Origin: Marivivens sp.
Lineage (GTDB): Bacteria; Pseudomonadota; Alphaproteobacteria; Rhodobacterales; Rhodobacteraceae
Direction: 5' to 3'
Length of the DNA stretch: 41,260 bases
NCBI GenBank assembly: GCA_030827165.1
Contig: JAURFB010000016.1
Span: 1 to 41,260, forward strand
In this document: one piece after another, positions 8,475-19,699 of the stretch
How the letters are laid out: each line of letters begins with the position of its first letter
Position numbering within the stretch: the first letter of the stretch is position 1
Program-made: the position numbers and the translations under genes
Notes under the pieces: generated by a model
Databases searched by the model: none
The model's input: the letters and a program-made list of their open reading frames with translations, nothing else
Told to the model about the DNA's origin: nothing

Positions 8475-9409
8475 GATTTCGCGCCGCCGCCCTTCTTCTG
8501 GCAATCCTGCCCGGCGCCGCCGGGGCTATTTCGCTTGATTTGCCGGCAAGCGCGTCCATGCAGACGGAAGAGCTGCGGCCCGCCGATAGCTTTGCATTGC
8601 CTGTCGGCGCTTTTGCCGAAGGCGTCATTCCGACCCAGAATGTTGAAGGCGATGTCTCGTTCCGCACATGGCGGATAGACTCGCCGGGGCTGACCACGCT
8701 CCAGATCCTCTCACCTCTGCGACAGCAGCTTTCACGCGAGGGATTTGAAACCCTTTTCGAATGTCGCTCGGATCAATGCGGCGGCTTCGATTTCCGCTTT
8801 GGAACCGAGGTTGTCCCGGCGCCGGCGATGTTCGTTGATCTGGCCGACTTCCGGTTTCTCTCGGCCCGCCACAAGACCGGCTCCGGCCCCGAATATATTG
8901 CCCTGATGATCAGCCGTAGCGCCCGCGCCGGTTTCCTTCAGGTCGTGCAAGTCGGCAGCGCGCCGGCCCCGGCTCGGCCCGCCGAGCTGCCGCCGCCCGC
9001 CGAGGCACCCGTGTCCTTCGCCGGATCAAAGACCGCCGCGCTCGCTGATCTGGCCGAGGTCGGACGGGTCGTGCTTGGAGACCTGACCTTTGCCTCGGGT
9101 TCAGCCGACCTTGACGATACGGTGTTTGCCTCTCTCAAGGCGCTTGCATCCCTGTTGGCAGACAACCAGAGCTGGCAGATCGCGCTCGTCGGCCATACCG
9201 ACGCGACAGGATCGGCGGACGCAAACCTCCTGATCTCTCAGCGCAGGGCGGAGGCCGTAAAGGAGCGGCTCGTAATGTCCTACGAGACCGATGGCAGCCG
9301 GATCGAGGCCGCAGGCGCCGGCTATCTCGCGCCCATTGCATCCAACCTCACGCAAGAGGGGCGCGCGGAGAACAGGCGGGTCGAGGTTGTTCTTCTGGCC
9401 GCGGAATGA
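8471..9409 (+). CDS. OmpA family protein (peptidoglycan-binding)
   Basis: A 312-residue envelope protein. Residues 1-20 form a Sec signal peptide (MRFRAAALLLAILPGAAGA). The C-terminal third is an OmpA domain that binds peptidoglycan: FASGSADLDD, VGHTDATGSADANLLISQRRAEAVKERL, and NLTQEGRAENRRVEVVLL. The region between is a poorly conserved domain followed by an Ala/Pro-rich linker near residues 160-180, which suggests a periplasmic or outer-membrane anchored tether rather than a beta-barrel porin. An open frame continues far upstream inside the AhpD-like gene, but the ATG at 8471 gives the signal peptide and an ATGA overlap. It is the last gene of the operon, followed by a terminator. Confidence 0.9.
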   Translation: MRFRAAALLLAILPGAAGAISLDLPASASMQTEELRPADSFALPVGAFAEGVIPTQNVEGDVSFRTWRIDSPGLTTLQILSPLRQQLSREGFETLFECRSDQCGGFDFRFGTEVVPAPAMFVDLADFRFLSARHKTGSGPEYIALMISRSARAGFLQVVQVGSAPAPARPAELPPPAEAPVSFAGSKTAALADLAEVGRVVLGDLTFASGSADLDDTVFASLKALASLLADNQSWQIALVGHTDATGSADANLLISQRRAEAVKERLVMSYETDGSRIEAAGAGYLAPIASNLTQEGRAENRRVEVVLLAAE

Positions 9410-9412
9410 AAA

Positions 9413-9433
9413 AGCCGCCCCTGGGGGGCGGCT
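9413..9433. terminator. Hairpin terminator between convergent OmpA-like and LysR genes
   Basis: AGCCGCCC (9413-9420) pairs perfectly with GGGCGGCT (9426-9433) around a five-base loop, starting four bases after the OmpA-family stop codon and 27 bases before the end of the LysR gene. AAAA precedes it. There is no long T tract on either side, so it may work partly as a 3'-end stabiliser. Confidence 0.7.
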
Positions 9434-9459
9434 ATTCGAGGTGATCTGTCCTTCGAGGT

Positions 9460-10365
9460 TTACCAGACGTCTGGGCCCTTCTCGGCGAAGGAATGGACGA
9501 GGAAATCGATGAAGGCCCGCACCTTGGGCTGGGTAAACCGGCCCGGCGGATAGACCGCATAGATACCTTGGGTTTCCACCGGAAGATCCGGGATCGCCTC
9601 TTGCACTAGACCCCTGGCCATGGCCTCTGCATAGAGAAACGAAGGCAGATAGGCGATGCCAAGACCCGAGATACAGGCGTTTAGCAGCGACTGGCCATCG
9701 TTCACGGTCAGCCAGCCAGCCGTGCGAACCTGACGCTTTTCACCCGACGGAGCGGTAAGCTTCCAGACAGCGCCGTTGGCTTGGTTGGAATAGTGCAGAA
9801 GCTTGTGCTCGTTGAGATCGTCGATCTTTTCGGGGCGTCCATATTGCTGAAAATAGCTGGGCGCGGCGATCATCTTCTTGGTCGTCTCGGTCAACTTGCG
9901 GGCGCGCAGCGTGCTGTCTTCCAGCTCGCCAATGCGGATCGCCATGTCAAAGCCTTCGGAGATCAGCTCGACATAGCGATTGTTGAGAACCATGTTCACC
10001 GTGATCTCGGGGAATTCCTGTAGGAACTGACCAAGAACCGGCGAGAGGTGATTGACCCCGAAATCGGTTGCGACAGATATCCGCAGAAGGCCCGAGGGCG
10101 CAGACTGCATCGAGGTCACAAGCGCATCGGCTTCGCCGGCGTCATTCAAGACGCGGCGGGCGCGGTCGTAATAGGCAAGCCCGATTTCGGTGGGGCTGAC
10201 GCGGCGGGTCGTGCGGTTGAGAAGGCGCGCGCCGAGGCGTGCCTCCAAAGCCGAGACGTGCTTGGACACCGCCGATTTGGAGATACCCATTTTCTTGGCC
10301 GCGTCGGTGAAGCCACCTTGATCCACCACGGTGGCGAAGGCTTCCATTTCAGTGAGGCGATCCAT
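9460..10365 (-). CDS. LysR family transcriptional regulator
   Basis: A 301-residue LysR-type regulator of usual length. Residues 1-60 are the winged helix-turn-helix (FTDAAKKMGISKSAVSKHVSALEARLGARLLNRTTR); the remainder is the two-lobed effector domain starting around residue 88 (GLLRISVATDFG). The DSTLRARKLTET stretch matches the CrgA/AaeR-like branch, whose members often control aromatic or drug-response genes. It lies downstream of the amidase and FadH-like genes on the same strand, so it may belong to that unit rather than being the usual divergent regulator. Effector and targets are unknown. Confidence 0.95.
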   Translation of the reverse strand: MDRLTEMEAFATVVDQGGFTDAAKKMGISKSAVSKHVSALEARLGARLLNRTTRRVSPTEIGLAYYDRARRVLNDAGEADALVTSMQSAPSGLLRISVATDFGVNHLSPVLGQFLQEFPEITVNMVLNNRYVELISEGFDMAIRIGELEDSTLRARKLTETTKKMIAAPSYFQQYGRPEKIDDLNEHKLLHYSNQANGAVWKLTAPSGEKRQVRTAGWLTVNDGQSLLNACISGLGIAYLPSFLYAEAMARGLVQEAIPDLPVETQGIYAVYPPGRFTQPKVRAFIDFLVHSFAEKGPDVW

Positions 10366-10496
10366 GCCGATTCCTCTACAAGATGACGTTTCTTGACAGA
10401 GTTTGTGCCCGTGAAATCGGGCAGGACTGCGGCCCTAGCCTGACAATATCGGGGATTTGCAAAGACTGATCATGGCGCGGCAACAGTAGGAACAGC

Positions 10497-11924
10497 TTAA
10501 ATCGCGGGTCTGTCTTTCGCAGATCGAAGCCAACCGCCAACGGCATCTTCAAAGGCAAGCGCCGCCCTAAAGACATCTCGGTCCGAATAGGTTCGGCCGA
10601 CAATCTGGATGCCCGTCGGTATCCCGTTTGACGCGCGGCCCGACGGGACAGACAATACCGGACAGCGGCTAAGCATGTTGAACGGCGTTGTCATGCCCCA
10701 ACCGAGGAAAGGATCCACTGGCCTGCCGTTGATGATCGGCTGGTCCTTCGTCTGATCAAACTCTGCCTCGACCGCAGGCAGCGCCATCGTCGGACAGATC
10801 AGCACGTTGTATTTTTCCAGTAACGGGCCGAGGGTTTGATACATCCTCCCCGCCATCTCGAGGCTTTTCACGAAATCAGTGGCAGTTGAGGCAATGCCGC
10901 GCTCGGCAAAGGCTCTGGCATAGGTCGTCATGTCCTCGGCACTTTCCTCCAGCACCGATCCGATCACCGCGCCAAAAATGTGCTCAAGGTAATGAATCGC
11001 TGCCGACAGCGCCTCTTTCGGCCAGCCGAGGTCCACCTCTTCGACGGTGGCTCCCAAGCTACGGAAGACGTCAAGCGCCGCGCGGGTATTGCGCTGCACT
11101 TCCTCATCGACCTCAAAGATCCCCAGATCCATCGAGACCGCGATCTTCCAGCCCGCAATCGGCTTCATCTCGGTCGGAAGCCGAAGGCGCGGGCGGACGG
11201 TTGCGATATCTTTGGGATGCGGCCCGGCCATCACATTTTGCAGCAGGATCGTATCCCGCACTTCGCGGGCCATCGGTCCGTTATGCGAATAGAAATCGAG
11301 GTTGAAGGGTGGCTCTTCCGGAACGCGGCCATAGGGCGGCTTGAACCCGACGATGCCGTTGACCGAAGACGGAATTCGGATCGAGCCCCCGATATCAGAG
11401 CCGGTTGCAAGCGTTGTCGATCCTGCCGCAAGAACCGCCCCTGCCCCGCCCGACGATCCGCCGGGCGTATAGACCGTGTTCCATGGATTGCGCGAAACGC
11501 CCCAAAGCCGCGACCAGCAGACGCCCGAGCAGGAGAATTCGGGCGTTGCGGTCCGGGCATGAACGATGCCGCCCGCCCGCAAAACGCGCTCGTTCACAGG
11601 CGACGTATGATCGGCGACATAGTCCTTGAGGATTAGCGAACCGTTCGAGGTTGGCCTGCCTTTGATATAGCTCTCGTCCTTGACGGCGATCGCAAGGCCC
11701 TCAAGCGGCCGGACCCTTGCGCCGCGGGCATATTTGGCTTCGGCCTTTCGCGCCTGATCCATCGCCTCGTCGAAATGGCGATAGGTGATGGCATTTATAT
11801 GGGGTTCGGTGGCCTCGGCCCGGGCGATCACCGCCGACATGAGCTCGACTGGCGAGAGGCTCTTGTCGCGGAACCGGCGCAGCGCCTCGTGGGCAGACAT
11901 ATAGCAAAGATCCTGGTCGCTCAT
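10497..11924 (-). CDS. Amidase (amidase signature family)
   Basis: A 475-residue amidase-signature hydrolase. The Ser-cisSer-Lys triad is intact: Lys82 in AIAVKDESYIKGR, cis-Ser157 in TPGGSSGGAGA, and nucleophile Ser181 in ATGSDIGGSIRIPSS. Length and layout fit stand-alone amidases rather than GatA, since no gatC/gatB genes are near. No signal peptide, so it is probably cytoplasmic. AGAGGAGGAC precedes the ATG at 11924. A 20-bp palindrome sits 43-63 bases upstream. Placement beside a 2-enoate-reductase-like flavoprotein and a LysR regulator suggests breakdown of an amide-containing organic compound; the compound cannot be named. Confidence 0.93.
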   Translation of the reverse strand: MSDQDLCYMSAHEALRRFRDKSLSPVELMSAVIARAEATEPHINAITYRHFDEAMDQARKAEAKYARGARVRPLEGLAIAVKDESYIKGRPTSNGSLILKDYVADHTSPVNERVLRAGGIVHARTATPEFSCSGVCWSRLWGVSRNPWNTVYTPGGSSGGAGAVLAAGSTTLATGSDIGGSIRIPSSVNGIVGFKPPYGRVPEEPPFNLDFYSHNGPMAREVRDTILLQNVMAGPHPKDIATVRPRLRLPTEMKPIAGWKIAVSMDLGIFEVDEEVQRNTRAALDVFRSLGATVEEVDLGWPKEALSAAIHYLEHIFGAVIGSVLEESAEDMTTYARAFAERGIASTATDFVKSLEMAGRMYQTLGPLLEKYNVLICPTMALPAVEAEFDQTKDQPIINGRPVDPFLGWGMTTPFNMLSRCPVLSVPSGRASNGIPTGIQIVGRTYSDRDVFRAALAFEDAVGGWLRSAKDRPAI

Positions 11925-11967
11925 CTTGTTGTCCTCCTCTAGCGGCCAAGACTAGGGCGGGCTCGCG

Positions 11968-11987
11968 AACCGATCAATTGTTCGGTT
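11968..11987. promoter_or_regulatory. 20-bp near-perfect palindrome before the amidase gene, probable operator
   Basis: AACCGATCAATTGTTCGGTT is symmetrical except for one mismatched pair (the seventh and fourteenth bases). It ends one base before the FadH-like gene's stop codon and lies 43 bases upstream of the amidase start. On the minus strand, TTGATC within it and TAGTCT 17 bases downstream form a weak promoter, so a protein bound here would block the -35 region. The size and symmetry fit a dimeric TetR- or GntR-like repressor. Confidence 0.5.
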
Positions 11988-11988
11988 G

Positions 11989-14094
<2,106 letters not shown>

Positions 14095-14226
14095 CTAGGT
14101 GGTTTCCGCGCAATGCCGGCGAAAGGCGCGCTTGAGCATATCCAACTCGGCCCTGAGAAGGCTGATCTCGGCCCGCAGATCGTGATCGAGCACATCTCCG
14201 GCTAGAAGCGAGAATGTTGCAAGAAC
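14095..14226 (-). other. In-frame coding continuation after the TAG at 14227-14229 (likely original C-terminus of the small gene)
   Basis: Reading on past the stop of the small gene in the same frame gives 43 further codons to TAG at 14095-14097. They encode a hydrophobic strand (VLATFSLLAGDV) followed by a strongly amphipathic helix (LRAEISLLRAELDMLKRAFRRH). This looks like real protein, not random sequence. A separate 32-codon gene could start at GTG 14191-14193, but its GGAG site is only two bases away. I favour a gene broken by one nonsense change, or stop readthrough. Confidence 0.5.
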
Positions 14227-14472
14227 CTAGCCATTTGCTGTGTTGGAGATGACAAACGTCTGGACACCATCCGACACAAGCTCGGTCGGGATCGGAAACC
14301 GCAGGTGCCATTGCCCCGGCGCGTCACCGACCCGGATCTTGAGCCCCTCGACGGGCTTGTCCTGATGATGCACGGCAAGATCGGGCGAAGAGACGTCCGG
14401 CCTGGGTGCGTTGAGAACGGCCTCCCAGACACCTTCGATCAGGCGGGTTTCTGTCAGGGATAACTGAGGCAT
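14227..14472 (-). CDS. Small conserved protein of unknown function, probably truncated by an in-frame TAG
   Basis: The 81-residue product starts MPQLSLTETRLIEGVWEAVL and ends FVISNTANG. The ATG at 14472 is chosen over the upstream ATG at 14514 because GAGG lies seven bases before it and the upstream choice would overlap the DUF6478 gene. The fold is probably all-beta in the middle (PVEGLKIRVGD, QWHLRFPIPTELVSDGVQTFVI). No family is recognised. The same frame continues for 43 sensible codons after the stop, so the intact protein would have about 125 residues with a C-terminal coiled-coil helix. The gene follows the DUF6478 gene by 14 bases, presumably in one transcript. Confidence 0.7.
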   Translation of the reverse strand: MPQLSLTETRLIEGVWEAVLNAPRPDVSSPDLAVHHQDKPVEGLKIRVGDAPGQWHLRFPIPTELVSDGVQTFVISNTANG

Positions 14473-14486
14473 TTCGGTTCCTCGGA

Positions 14487-15260
14487 TCAAAGGCCCGCAC
14501 GGGGATGGCGGCAAAAGGTCAAATCATGGATCGTCACCTGGCTCATTCCAGGGTTATCGAAGATCAGGTCGAGCCAAATGCCTTCGACACGCTTTTCATT
14601 TATCTTCGAGAAGGCCAGATCGAACTCAACCATCGTTTCGCCATCCTTGATCGCCAGCTCGCGCACGAATTGCTCGGTGTTCGGCCCATGGCGCACGTTG
14701 AGGCGGGCGAAGATTTCGAGGGGCCTTTCGCATTCGATCCGCCCATCGACGCGCAGCAGGTGCTGCTTTTGAAGCCCCTGAGCGCCTATAGCCGGGAGCT
14801 CGATCGCCAGCGACAGAAACGAGCCATCGAACCCGAATACATCCATGTGCAGCCCATAGGGGGCCAGATCGCGTTCCCGCTGGTTGCGGACCTGTCGCAG
14901 CGTCAGCTCGCTTTCGCGGCAATCGTGAAATATCGTAACCTCGTCGCCGAACTTGGCCTTTGTCTCGATGGCGGCGATCCCGGAGACCGGTATCGGGCTG
15001 TTCCACAGGTTTGGCCGCCAGGACCAGTCGGTGCCGCTTGGCTTTGGGAAGGTCGCCGTGCCGATGCGGGGAAGCGCCAAGCGATTGTCCGCAATCGACA
15101 GCAATCGGTCGATCTGGACTCGAAGCTGCCGCGCGGTGTTGCGCATCCGGCGCAGCTCGGAAAGCTCGACCTCTTCCGCCCGCCTTGCCCAGGCGGTCCA
15201 GCGCGACAGGGTGAGCCGCTGCAAGAACTTGCCGTTCAAGCCAATCCGCTCCGCCTTCAT
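14487..15260 (-). CDS. DUF6478 family protein
   Basis: A 257-residue protein resembling a family annotated as DUF6478, common in Rhodobacteraceae and of unknown function. Features include an N-terminal helical, charged segment (residues about 10-60, ARRAEEVELSELRRMRNTARQLRVQIDRLL), then TDWSWRPNLWNSPI, an acidic-residue-rich beta region with FHDCRESELTLRQVRNQ, and VFGFDGSFLSLAIELP. The jelly-roll-like C-terminal half suggests a binding domain. No signal peptide or membrane segment. The frame opens at 15296, but ATG 15260 has GAGGGA at suitable distance. Its co-transcribed partner is the small truncated gene downstream. Confidence 0.82.
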   Translation of the reverse strand: MKAERIGLNGKFLQRLTLSRWTAWARRAEEVELSELRRMRNTARQLRVQIDRLLSIADNRLALPRIGTATFPKPSGTDWSWRPNLWNSPIPVSGIAAIETKAKFGDEVTIFHDCRESELTLRQVRNQRERDLAPYGLHMDVFGFDGSFLSLAIELPAIGAQGLQKQHLLRVDGRIECERPLEIFARLNVRHGPNTEQFVRELAIKDGETMVEFDLAFSKINEKRVEGIWLDLIFDNPGMSQVTIHDLTFCRHPRAGL

Positions 15261-15337
15261 GCCTCGTCCCTCGTCGACCGCGCCCTTGCGAGCCAATCAG
15301 GTTCGGGAGGCTATTGTTGTGCCACTATCAGAAACAG

Positions 15338-15985
15338 TTACCCAGTTTCGGGCGCCGCAACAACACTGTTGGCTTGGATCATAGCGTCGATCGCGGTCCG
15401 CAACAGGGCTTGCCCTTGCTCAAAACTGAGCGGCGCGCGATCGTAGCCGCGCAGCCGGATTGTCACGAGGCGATCCTTGAGATCGAAGAAAGCGCGCCAC
15501 TCGACTGGCTGGAAACCTTCGAACTCGCCTTCCGGGACCGAATTCAGATACACCTCGACGACATGATTCCAGATACCGGTTTTGCCGACCGAGATTCCGC
15601 GCACCGGCCCGTCTCCGGCGAGAAGCTGTTTGCCCTCATCGCTCTTGAGGAAATTGCGAAGCGTATTCTCTTGGCCGGTTACGATGGCGCTGTCGCCGTC
15701 GCCGACCTGAACGGTGATGAGCCCATCATGGCGGGGCGCGGCACCCCCTCGCGCGACCAGCGCACAGCTTGCCTCGGCCGCAAAGCCCAAGTCGGCCCGC
15801 GTTGCATTCCTGTCGATGCAATACCCGGACGGGGTGGCGACGATAACCTCGCCATCCAGCAATTTGACCTGCGTGACGGCCGAAGCCGACGGCCCGGTCA
15901 GAAAGGAAAACCCGCCGCCGCTCGGCTCGCACCCGGCCAGCGCCAAAACGGCGCAGGCCAGAGCCAGTCGGCGACGGGTGATCAC
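15338..15985 (-). CDS. Predicted lipoprotein of unknown function
   Basis: A 215-residue secreted protein. Residues 1-18 form a type II signal peptide with three Arg residues and the lipobox LAGC, so Cys19 should be lipid-modified and the protein membrane-anchored. The mature part contains VIVATPSGYCIDRNATR and a paired Cys in ASCALVARG, perhaps forming a disulfide, then a globular region ending in a helix (QGQALLRTAIDAMI). It starts one base after the ilvD stop and therefore is almost certainly co-transcribed with ilvD, although no link to branched-chain amino acid synthesis is evident. Confidence 0.85.
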   Translation of the reverse strand: MITRRRLALACAVLALAGCEPSGGGFSFLTGPSASAVTQVKLLDGEVIVATPSGYCIDRNATRADLGFAAEASCALVARGGAAPRHDGLITVQVGDGDSAIVTGQENTLRNFLKSDEGKQLLAGDGPVRGISVGKTGIWNHVVEVYLNSVPEGEFEGFQPVEWRAFFDLKDRLVTIRLRGYDRAPLSFEQGQALLRTAIDAMIQANSVVAAPETG

Positions 15986-15986
15986 G

Positions 15987-17717
15987 TCAGAGATCCATAT
16001 AGATATGGGTCTCGGCCTTGGCGCCCGGATGGGTCACCGCGCCGTCGACGGTCGGGCCGACGAGCTGAGCGTATTTCCAAAGGGCGCCGCTGGCATAATT
16101 GGTCGGGCGCGGGCCTTTCCAGTCGGCCTTGCGGGCGGCAAGCTCTTCGGCGGTCAGATCAACGTCGATCGCGCCGGTGATGGCGTTGATGGTAATCTTG
16201 TCGCCATCCTTGAGCAGCGCGATCGGGCCACATTTGGCTGCCTCGGGGCCGACGTGGCCCACGCAGAAGCCACGGGTCGCGCCCGAAAAGCGGCCGTCGG
16301 TGATGAGGGCGACCTTCTTGCCCATGCCTTGTCCGGAAATCGCGGCGGTGGTGGCGAGCATTTCGCGCATACCCGGGCCGCCCGAAGGGCCTTCGTTGCG
16401 GATGACGAGAACTTCGCCTTCCTTGTAGTTGCGCGCCTTGACGGCCTCGAATGCATCCTCTTCGCATTCGAAGACACGGGCGGTCCCGCTAAAGACCTGC
16501 TCGGCTTCCGACATGCCTGCGACCTTCACGATCGCGCCTTCGGGGGCAATGTTGCCCTTGAGACCGACAACGCCGCCGGTCTTGGTGATCGGGGTTGCGA
16601 CAGGGTGGATCACGCGGCCATCGGCCTCGACGGTGATACGGTCCAGTTCTTCGCCCAAGCTGCGGCCCGAAGCGGTCATGCAATCTTCGTGCAAAAGCCC
16701 CGCCTTGCGCAGCTCTTTCATCACGACCGGAACACCGCCAACCTCGTAGAGATCCTTGGCGACGAACTGGCCGCCGGGCTTGAGATCGACGAAATAGGGC
16801 GTGTCGCGGAAGATGTCGCAGACGTCGAAGAGGTTGAAATCAATGCCCGCCTCGTGCGCAATCGCCGGCAGGTGCAGGCCGGCGTTCGTCGAACCTCCGG
16901 TGCAGGCGACGACGCGGGCCGCGTTTTCAAGGCTCTTGCGAGTAACAACATCGCGGGCGCGGATGTTCTTCTCGAGCAGGTTCATCACCGCTTCGCCCGA
17001 GGCGATGGCATATTGGTCGCGGCTCTCGTAGGGGGCCGGGGCGCCCGAGGAATTCAGCAACGCAAGGCCGACGGCTTCAGAGACGCATGCCATGGTGTTG
17101 GCGGTAAACTGGCCGCCACAGGCGCCCGCCGAAGGGCAGGCCACGCGTTCGAGGATTTCCAGCTCGGCATCCGAGAACGCGCCAGCCTGATGTTTGCCGA
17201 CGGCTTCAAACACGTCTTGAACCGTCACGTCCTTGCCGTCGAGCCGGCCCGGCAGGATCGAGCCGCCATAGATGAACACAGACGGAACATTGAGGCGAAC
17301 CATCGCCATCATCATCCCCGGCAACGACTTGTCGCAACCGGCAAGCCCCACGAGCGCATCGTAGCAATGGCCGCGCATGGTCAGCTCGACCGAGTCGGCG
17401 ATCGCTTCGCGGCTAGCGAGCGAGGAGCGCATCCCCTCGTGGCCCATGGCGATGCCGTCGGTCACGGTGATGGTGGTGAACTCGCGCGGGGTGCCGCTGG
17501 CGGCCTTGACACCAAGCTTGACCGCCTGAGCCTGACGATTGAGCGCGATGTTGCAAGGTGCGGCCTCGTTCCAGCAGGTGCCAACTCCGATCAGCGGCTG
17601 GTGAATATCCGTTTCATCCAGCCCCATCGCGTAATAGTAGGACCGGTGAGGCGCACGGGCGGGGCCCTCGGTCACATGGCGGCTTGGAAGCTTGGATTTG
17701 TCGAAACGGCGGTTCAT
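15987..17717 (-). CDS. ilvD: Dihydroxy-acid dehydratase
   Basis: IlvD dehydrates 2,3-dihydroxy-isovalerate and 2,3-dihydroxy-3-methylvalerate in valine, isoleucine and leucine synthesis. The 576-residue protein carries the three cluster-type cysteines: Cys48 in [13 protein letters not shown], Cys128 in [11 protein letters not shown] and Cys200 in [16 protein letters not shown]. The C-terminal Mg/catalytic regions [19 protein letters not shown] and [12 protein letters not shown] are intact. Length is standard for the shorter IlvD group. Upstream, minus-strand TTGTCT and TAGACC 17 bases apart are a weak promoter candidate overlapping a GGTCT-TTT-AGACC hairpin at 17753-17765; no attenuator-like leader was seen. 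Confidence 0.97.
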   Translation of the reverse strand: MNRRFDKSKLPSRHVTEGPARAPHRSYYYAMGLDETDIHQPLIGVGTCWNEAAPCNIALNRQAQAVKLGVKAASGTPREFTTITVTDGIAMGHEGMRSSLASREAIADSVELTMRGHCYDALVGLAGCDKSLPGMMMAMVRLNVPSVFIYGGSILPGRLDGKDVTVQDVFEAVGKHQAGAFSDAELEILERVACPSAGACGGQFTANTMACVSEAVGLALLNSSGAPAPYESRDQYAIASGEAVMNLLEKNIRARDVVTRKSLENAARVVACTGGSTNAGLHLPAIAHEAGIDFNLFDVCDIFRDTPYFVDLKPGGQFVAKDLYEVGGVPVVMKELRKAGLLHEDCMTASGRSLGEELDRITVEADGRVIHPVATPITKTGGVVGLKGNIAPEGAIVKVAGMSEAEQVFSGTARVFECEEDAFEAVKARNYKEGEVLVIRNEGPSGGPGMREMLATTAAISGQGMGKKVALITDGRFSGATRGFCVGHVGPEAAKCGPIALLKDGDKITINAITGAIDVDLTAEELAARKADWKGPRPTNYASGALWKYAQLVGPTVDGAVTHPGAKAETHIYMDL

Positions 17718-17830
17718 GAATTTTGTCCTTGTCGGAGATACATCGGCAAAGGTCTAAAAGACCGGATGCGCGCAGACAAGGCAGTTTAGCCTTGATTGCC
17801 AGCGCCAAGGCTGCGGCCTAGGGTCCTGTC

Positions 17831-18745
17831 ATGCGAATTCTTTACGCTCCCGGTGATTACAGCGCCCACGCAGCCTTCGCCCGCCTTGCCGGAAGCGAAA
17901 CCGGCTTGGGCAAGACCCTCTTGGGAATCATCACGGTCGTCTTCGGCTTTGCCCTGACACCGCTTGCCTTGTCGGCCGTCGTTCCGCCGTCATGGTCGCT
18001 GGCCACAGGAACAACCGCTGCGGGGCTGATCGCGCAGCTTGCCGGTTTTGCCCTGCCGCTCGGCCTCTTGGGCATCGTTGTCTGGAGCTTGCATGGGCGA
18101 AGCCTGGCAACGCTGTTTGGCCCCCGTGATCTGACCCGGAGCGGCTTTCGCAGCGTGTTTGTGAAGGTGTTGCTGGTCCTCGCCGTCTTGCAGGCTGCCC
18201 CGCCGTGGCCGAGCGACGAGGATATCGCCCTGATCCGGCCATTTGCGCTCTGGGTTGCCTACCTGCCGCTGGCCTTCCCGGCGGTGATCATCCAAGTCGC
18301 TGCGGAAGAGGCATTCTTCCGGGGTTACATCCAGCAACAACTTGCAGCCCGCTGGGCATCGCCAAGGGTTTGGATGATCGCGCCCGCGTTGGTGTTCGGC
18401 TCGATCCATTTCCTGAACGCCGAGACCCTGATCGAAGGGCTGGTTTGGTCCATTTGGGCAACTCTTTTTGCCCTCAGCGCGGCCGACATTACTGCCAGGC
18501 ACGGGTCGCTTGGGCCTGCAATCGGCTTGCACCTTGCGAACAATCTTTTTGCCATTTTGCTTTTTGGCATCGACGGGCGGGCCTCGAATGGCCTTGCCTT
18601 GATCCTCGTCGCTCCGCCCGACATAGATCTATCGGCCCTCGGCCCCGAGGCTCTGCTCAGCGGATGGGGCCTGAGCCAGATGACCCTGACCATCCTTGGC
18701 GCGGGCATCCCGTGGCTTGCCGCGAGGATCGCGCTCAGGCGTTGA
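17831..18745 (+). CDS. CPBP family intramembrane glutamic endopeptidase (CAAX protease-like)
   Basis: A 304-residue membrane protein of the CPBP/Abi family. Motif 1 EEAFFRG (residues about 160-166), motif 2 FGSIHFLNAE and motif 3 LHLANNLFA supply the conserved Glu-Glu, Arg, His and Asn of these membrane proteases. Around seven to eight hydrophobic segments are visible, the first at about residues 35-60. Prokaryotic members act in bacteriocin self-immunity or unidentified membrane proteolysis; nothing bacteriocin-like is nearby. It is followed after 57 bases by accD on the same strand. Confidence 0.9.
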   Translation: MRILYAPGDYSAHAAFARLAGSETGLGKTLLGIITVVFGFALTPLALSAVVPPSWSLATGTTAAGLIAQLAGFALPLGLLGIVVWSLHGRSLATLFGPRDLTRSGFRSVFVKVLLVLAVLQAAPPWPSDEDIALIRPFALWVAYLPLAFPAVIIQVAAEEAFFRGYIQQQLAARWASPRVWMIAPALVFGSIHFLNAETLIEGLVWSIWATLFALSAADITARHGSLGPAIGLHLANNLFAILLFGIDGRASNGLALILVAPPDIDLSALGPEALLSGWGLSQMTLTILGAGIPWLAARIALRR

Positions 18746-18802
18746 TTGCAATTCCCAGGCGCTCGGATTATCTCGGTTCAACAGATTTCCAAGGCCGGTG
18801 CA

Positions 18803-19699
18803 ATGAACTGGATCACCAACTATGTCCGCCCCAAGGTTAACTCGCTCTTTTCGCGCCGTGAGGTTCCCGAGAACCTCTGGACCAAATGCGATGAATGCGG
18901 GACCATGCTTTTCCACCGCGAACTTTCTGACAATCTGAATGTCTGCACCTCCTGCGGCCATCACATGGCGATCACGCCGCGCGCACGCTTTACCGCGCTG
19001 TTTGATGGCGGCGCGTTCTCCGAGGTGGCCGTTCCCGAGCCACTGACCGACCCACTGCACTTCCGCGACCAGAAGAAATACACCGACCGCATGAAGGCCG
19101 CCCAGAAATCGACGGGCGAGAAAGAGGCGATGCTGGTTGCCGAGGGCGGGATTTGCGGAACACCGGTCGTTGCCGCAGCGCAGGATTTCTCGTTCATGGG
19201 CGGATCGATGGGGATGTATGTCGGCAACGCCATTATCGCCGGCGCCGAGAAGGCGGTCGAACTGCAGCGCCCCTTCATCCTCTTTTCCGCCGCTGGTGGC
19301 GCGCGGATGCAAGAAGGCATCCTGTCGCTAATGCAGATGCCACGCACGACCGTGGCGGTCGAGATGCTGAAAGAGGCGGGCCTGCCCTATATCGTCGTGC
19401 TGACGCACCCGACAACTGGCGGCGTGACGGCCTCCTATGCGATGCTGGGCGATGTGCAGATTGCCGAGCCGAATGCGCTGATCTGTTTCGCGGGCCCCCG
19501 CGTCATCGAACAGACGATCCGCGAAAAGCTCCCCGAAGGGTTCCAGCGGGCCGAATATCTGCTCGACCACGGAATGCTCGACCGCGTGACACCGCGCACC
19601 AAGATGCGCGAAGAGCTGACCACGATTCTTCGGATGCTCCTGTCGCTTCCTGCTGCCGAGACGACCGCGCCGGCCAAGGCAGAGGCCACTGACAAGTGA
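18803..19699 (+). CDS. accD: Acetyl-CoA carboxylase carboxyltransferase subunit beta
   Basis: AccD and AccA form the carboxyltransferase that makes malonyl-CoA, the first committed step of fatty acid synthesis. The 298-residue product has the zinc ribbon Cys29, Cys32, Cys48, Cys51 and the crotonase-like core with [19 protein letters not shown] and [22 protein letters not shown] 18803 gives the usual MNWI start; a longer frame to 18746 exists but lacks support. The end overlaps the folC start by four bases (GTGA). The accD-folC order is common in proteobacteria. Confidence 0.97.
   Translation: MNWITNYVRPKVNSLFSRREVPENLWTKCDECGTMLFHRELSDNLNVCTSCGHHMAITPRARFTALFDGGAFSEVAVPEPLTDPLHFRDQKKYTDRMKAAQKSTGEKEAMLVAEGGICGTPVVAAAQDFSFMGGSMGMYVGNAIIAGAEKAVELQRPFILFSAAGGARMQEGILSLMQMPRTTVAVEMLKEAGLPYIVVLTHPTTGGVTASYAMLGDVQIAEPNALICFAGPRVIEQTIREKLPEGFQRAEYLLDHGMLDRVTPRTKMREELTTILRMLLSLPAAETTAPAKAEATDK

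Noticed and set aside
7089-8504. A 471-codon minus-strand open frame
   Set aside because: Antisense to the GNAT and AhpD-like genes, both clearly supported.
10406-10423. TGCCCG/CGGGCA hairpin between the amidase and LysR genes
   Set aside because: Only six pairs, no T tract on either strand and 74 bases after the amidase stop; too weak to call a terminator.
15714-17789. A 691-codon plus-strand open frame
   Set aside because: It mirrors ilvD and the lipoprotein gene; the His/Asp/Arg-rich translation shows no domain.
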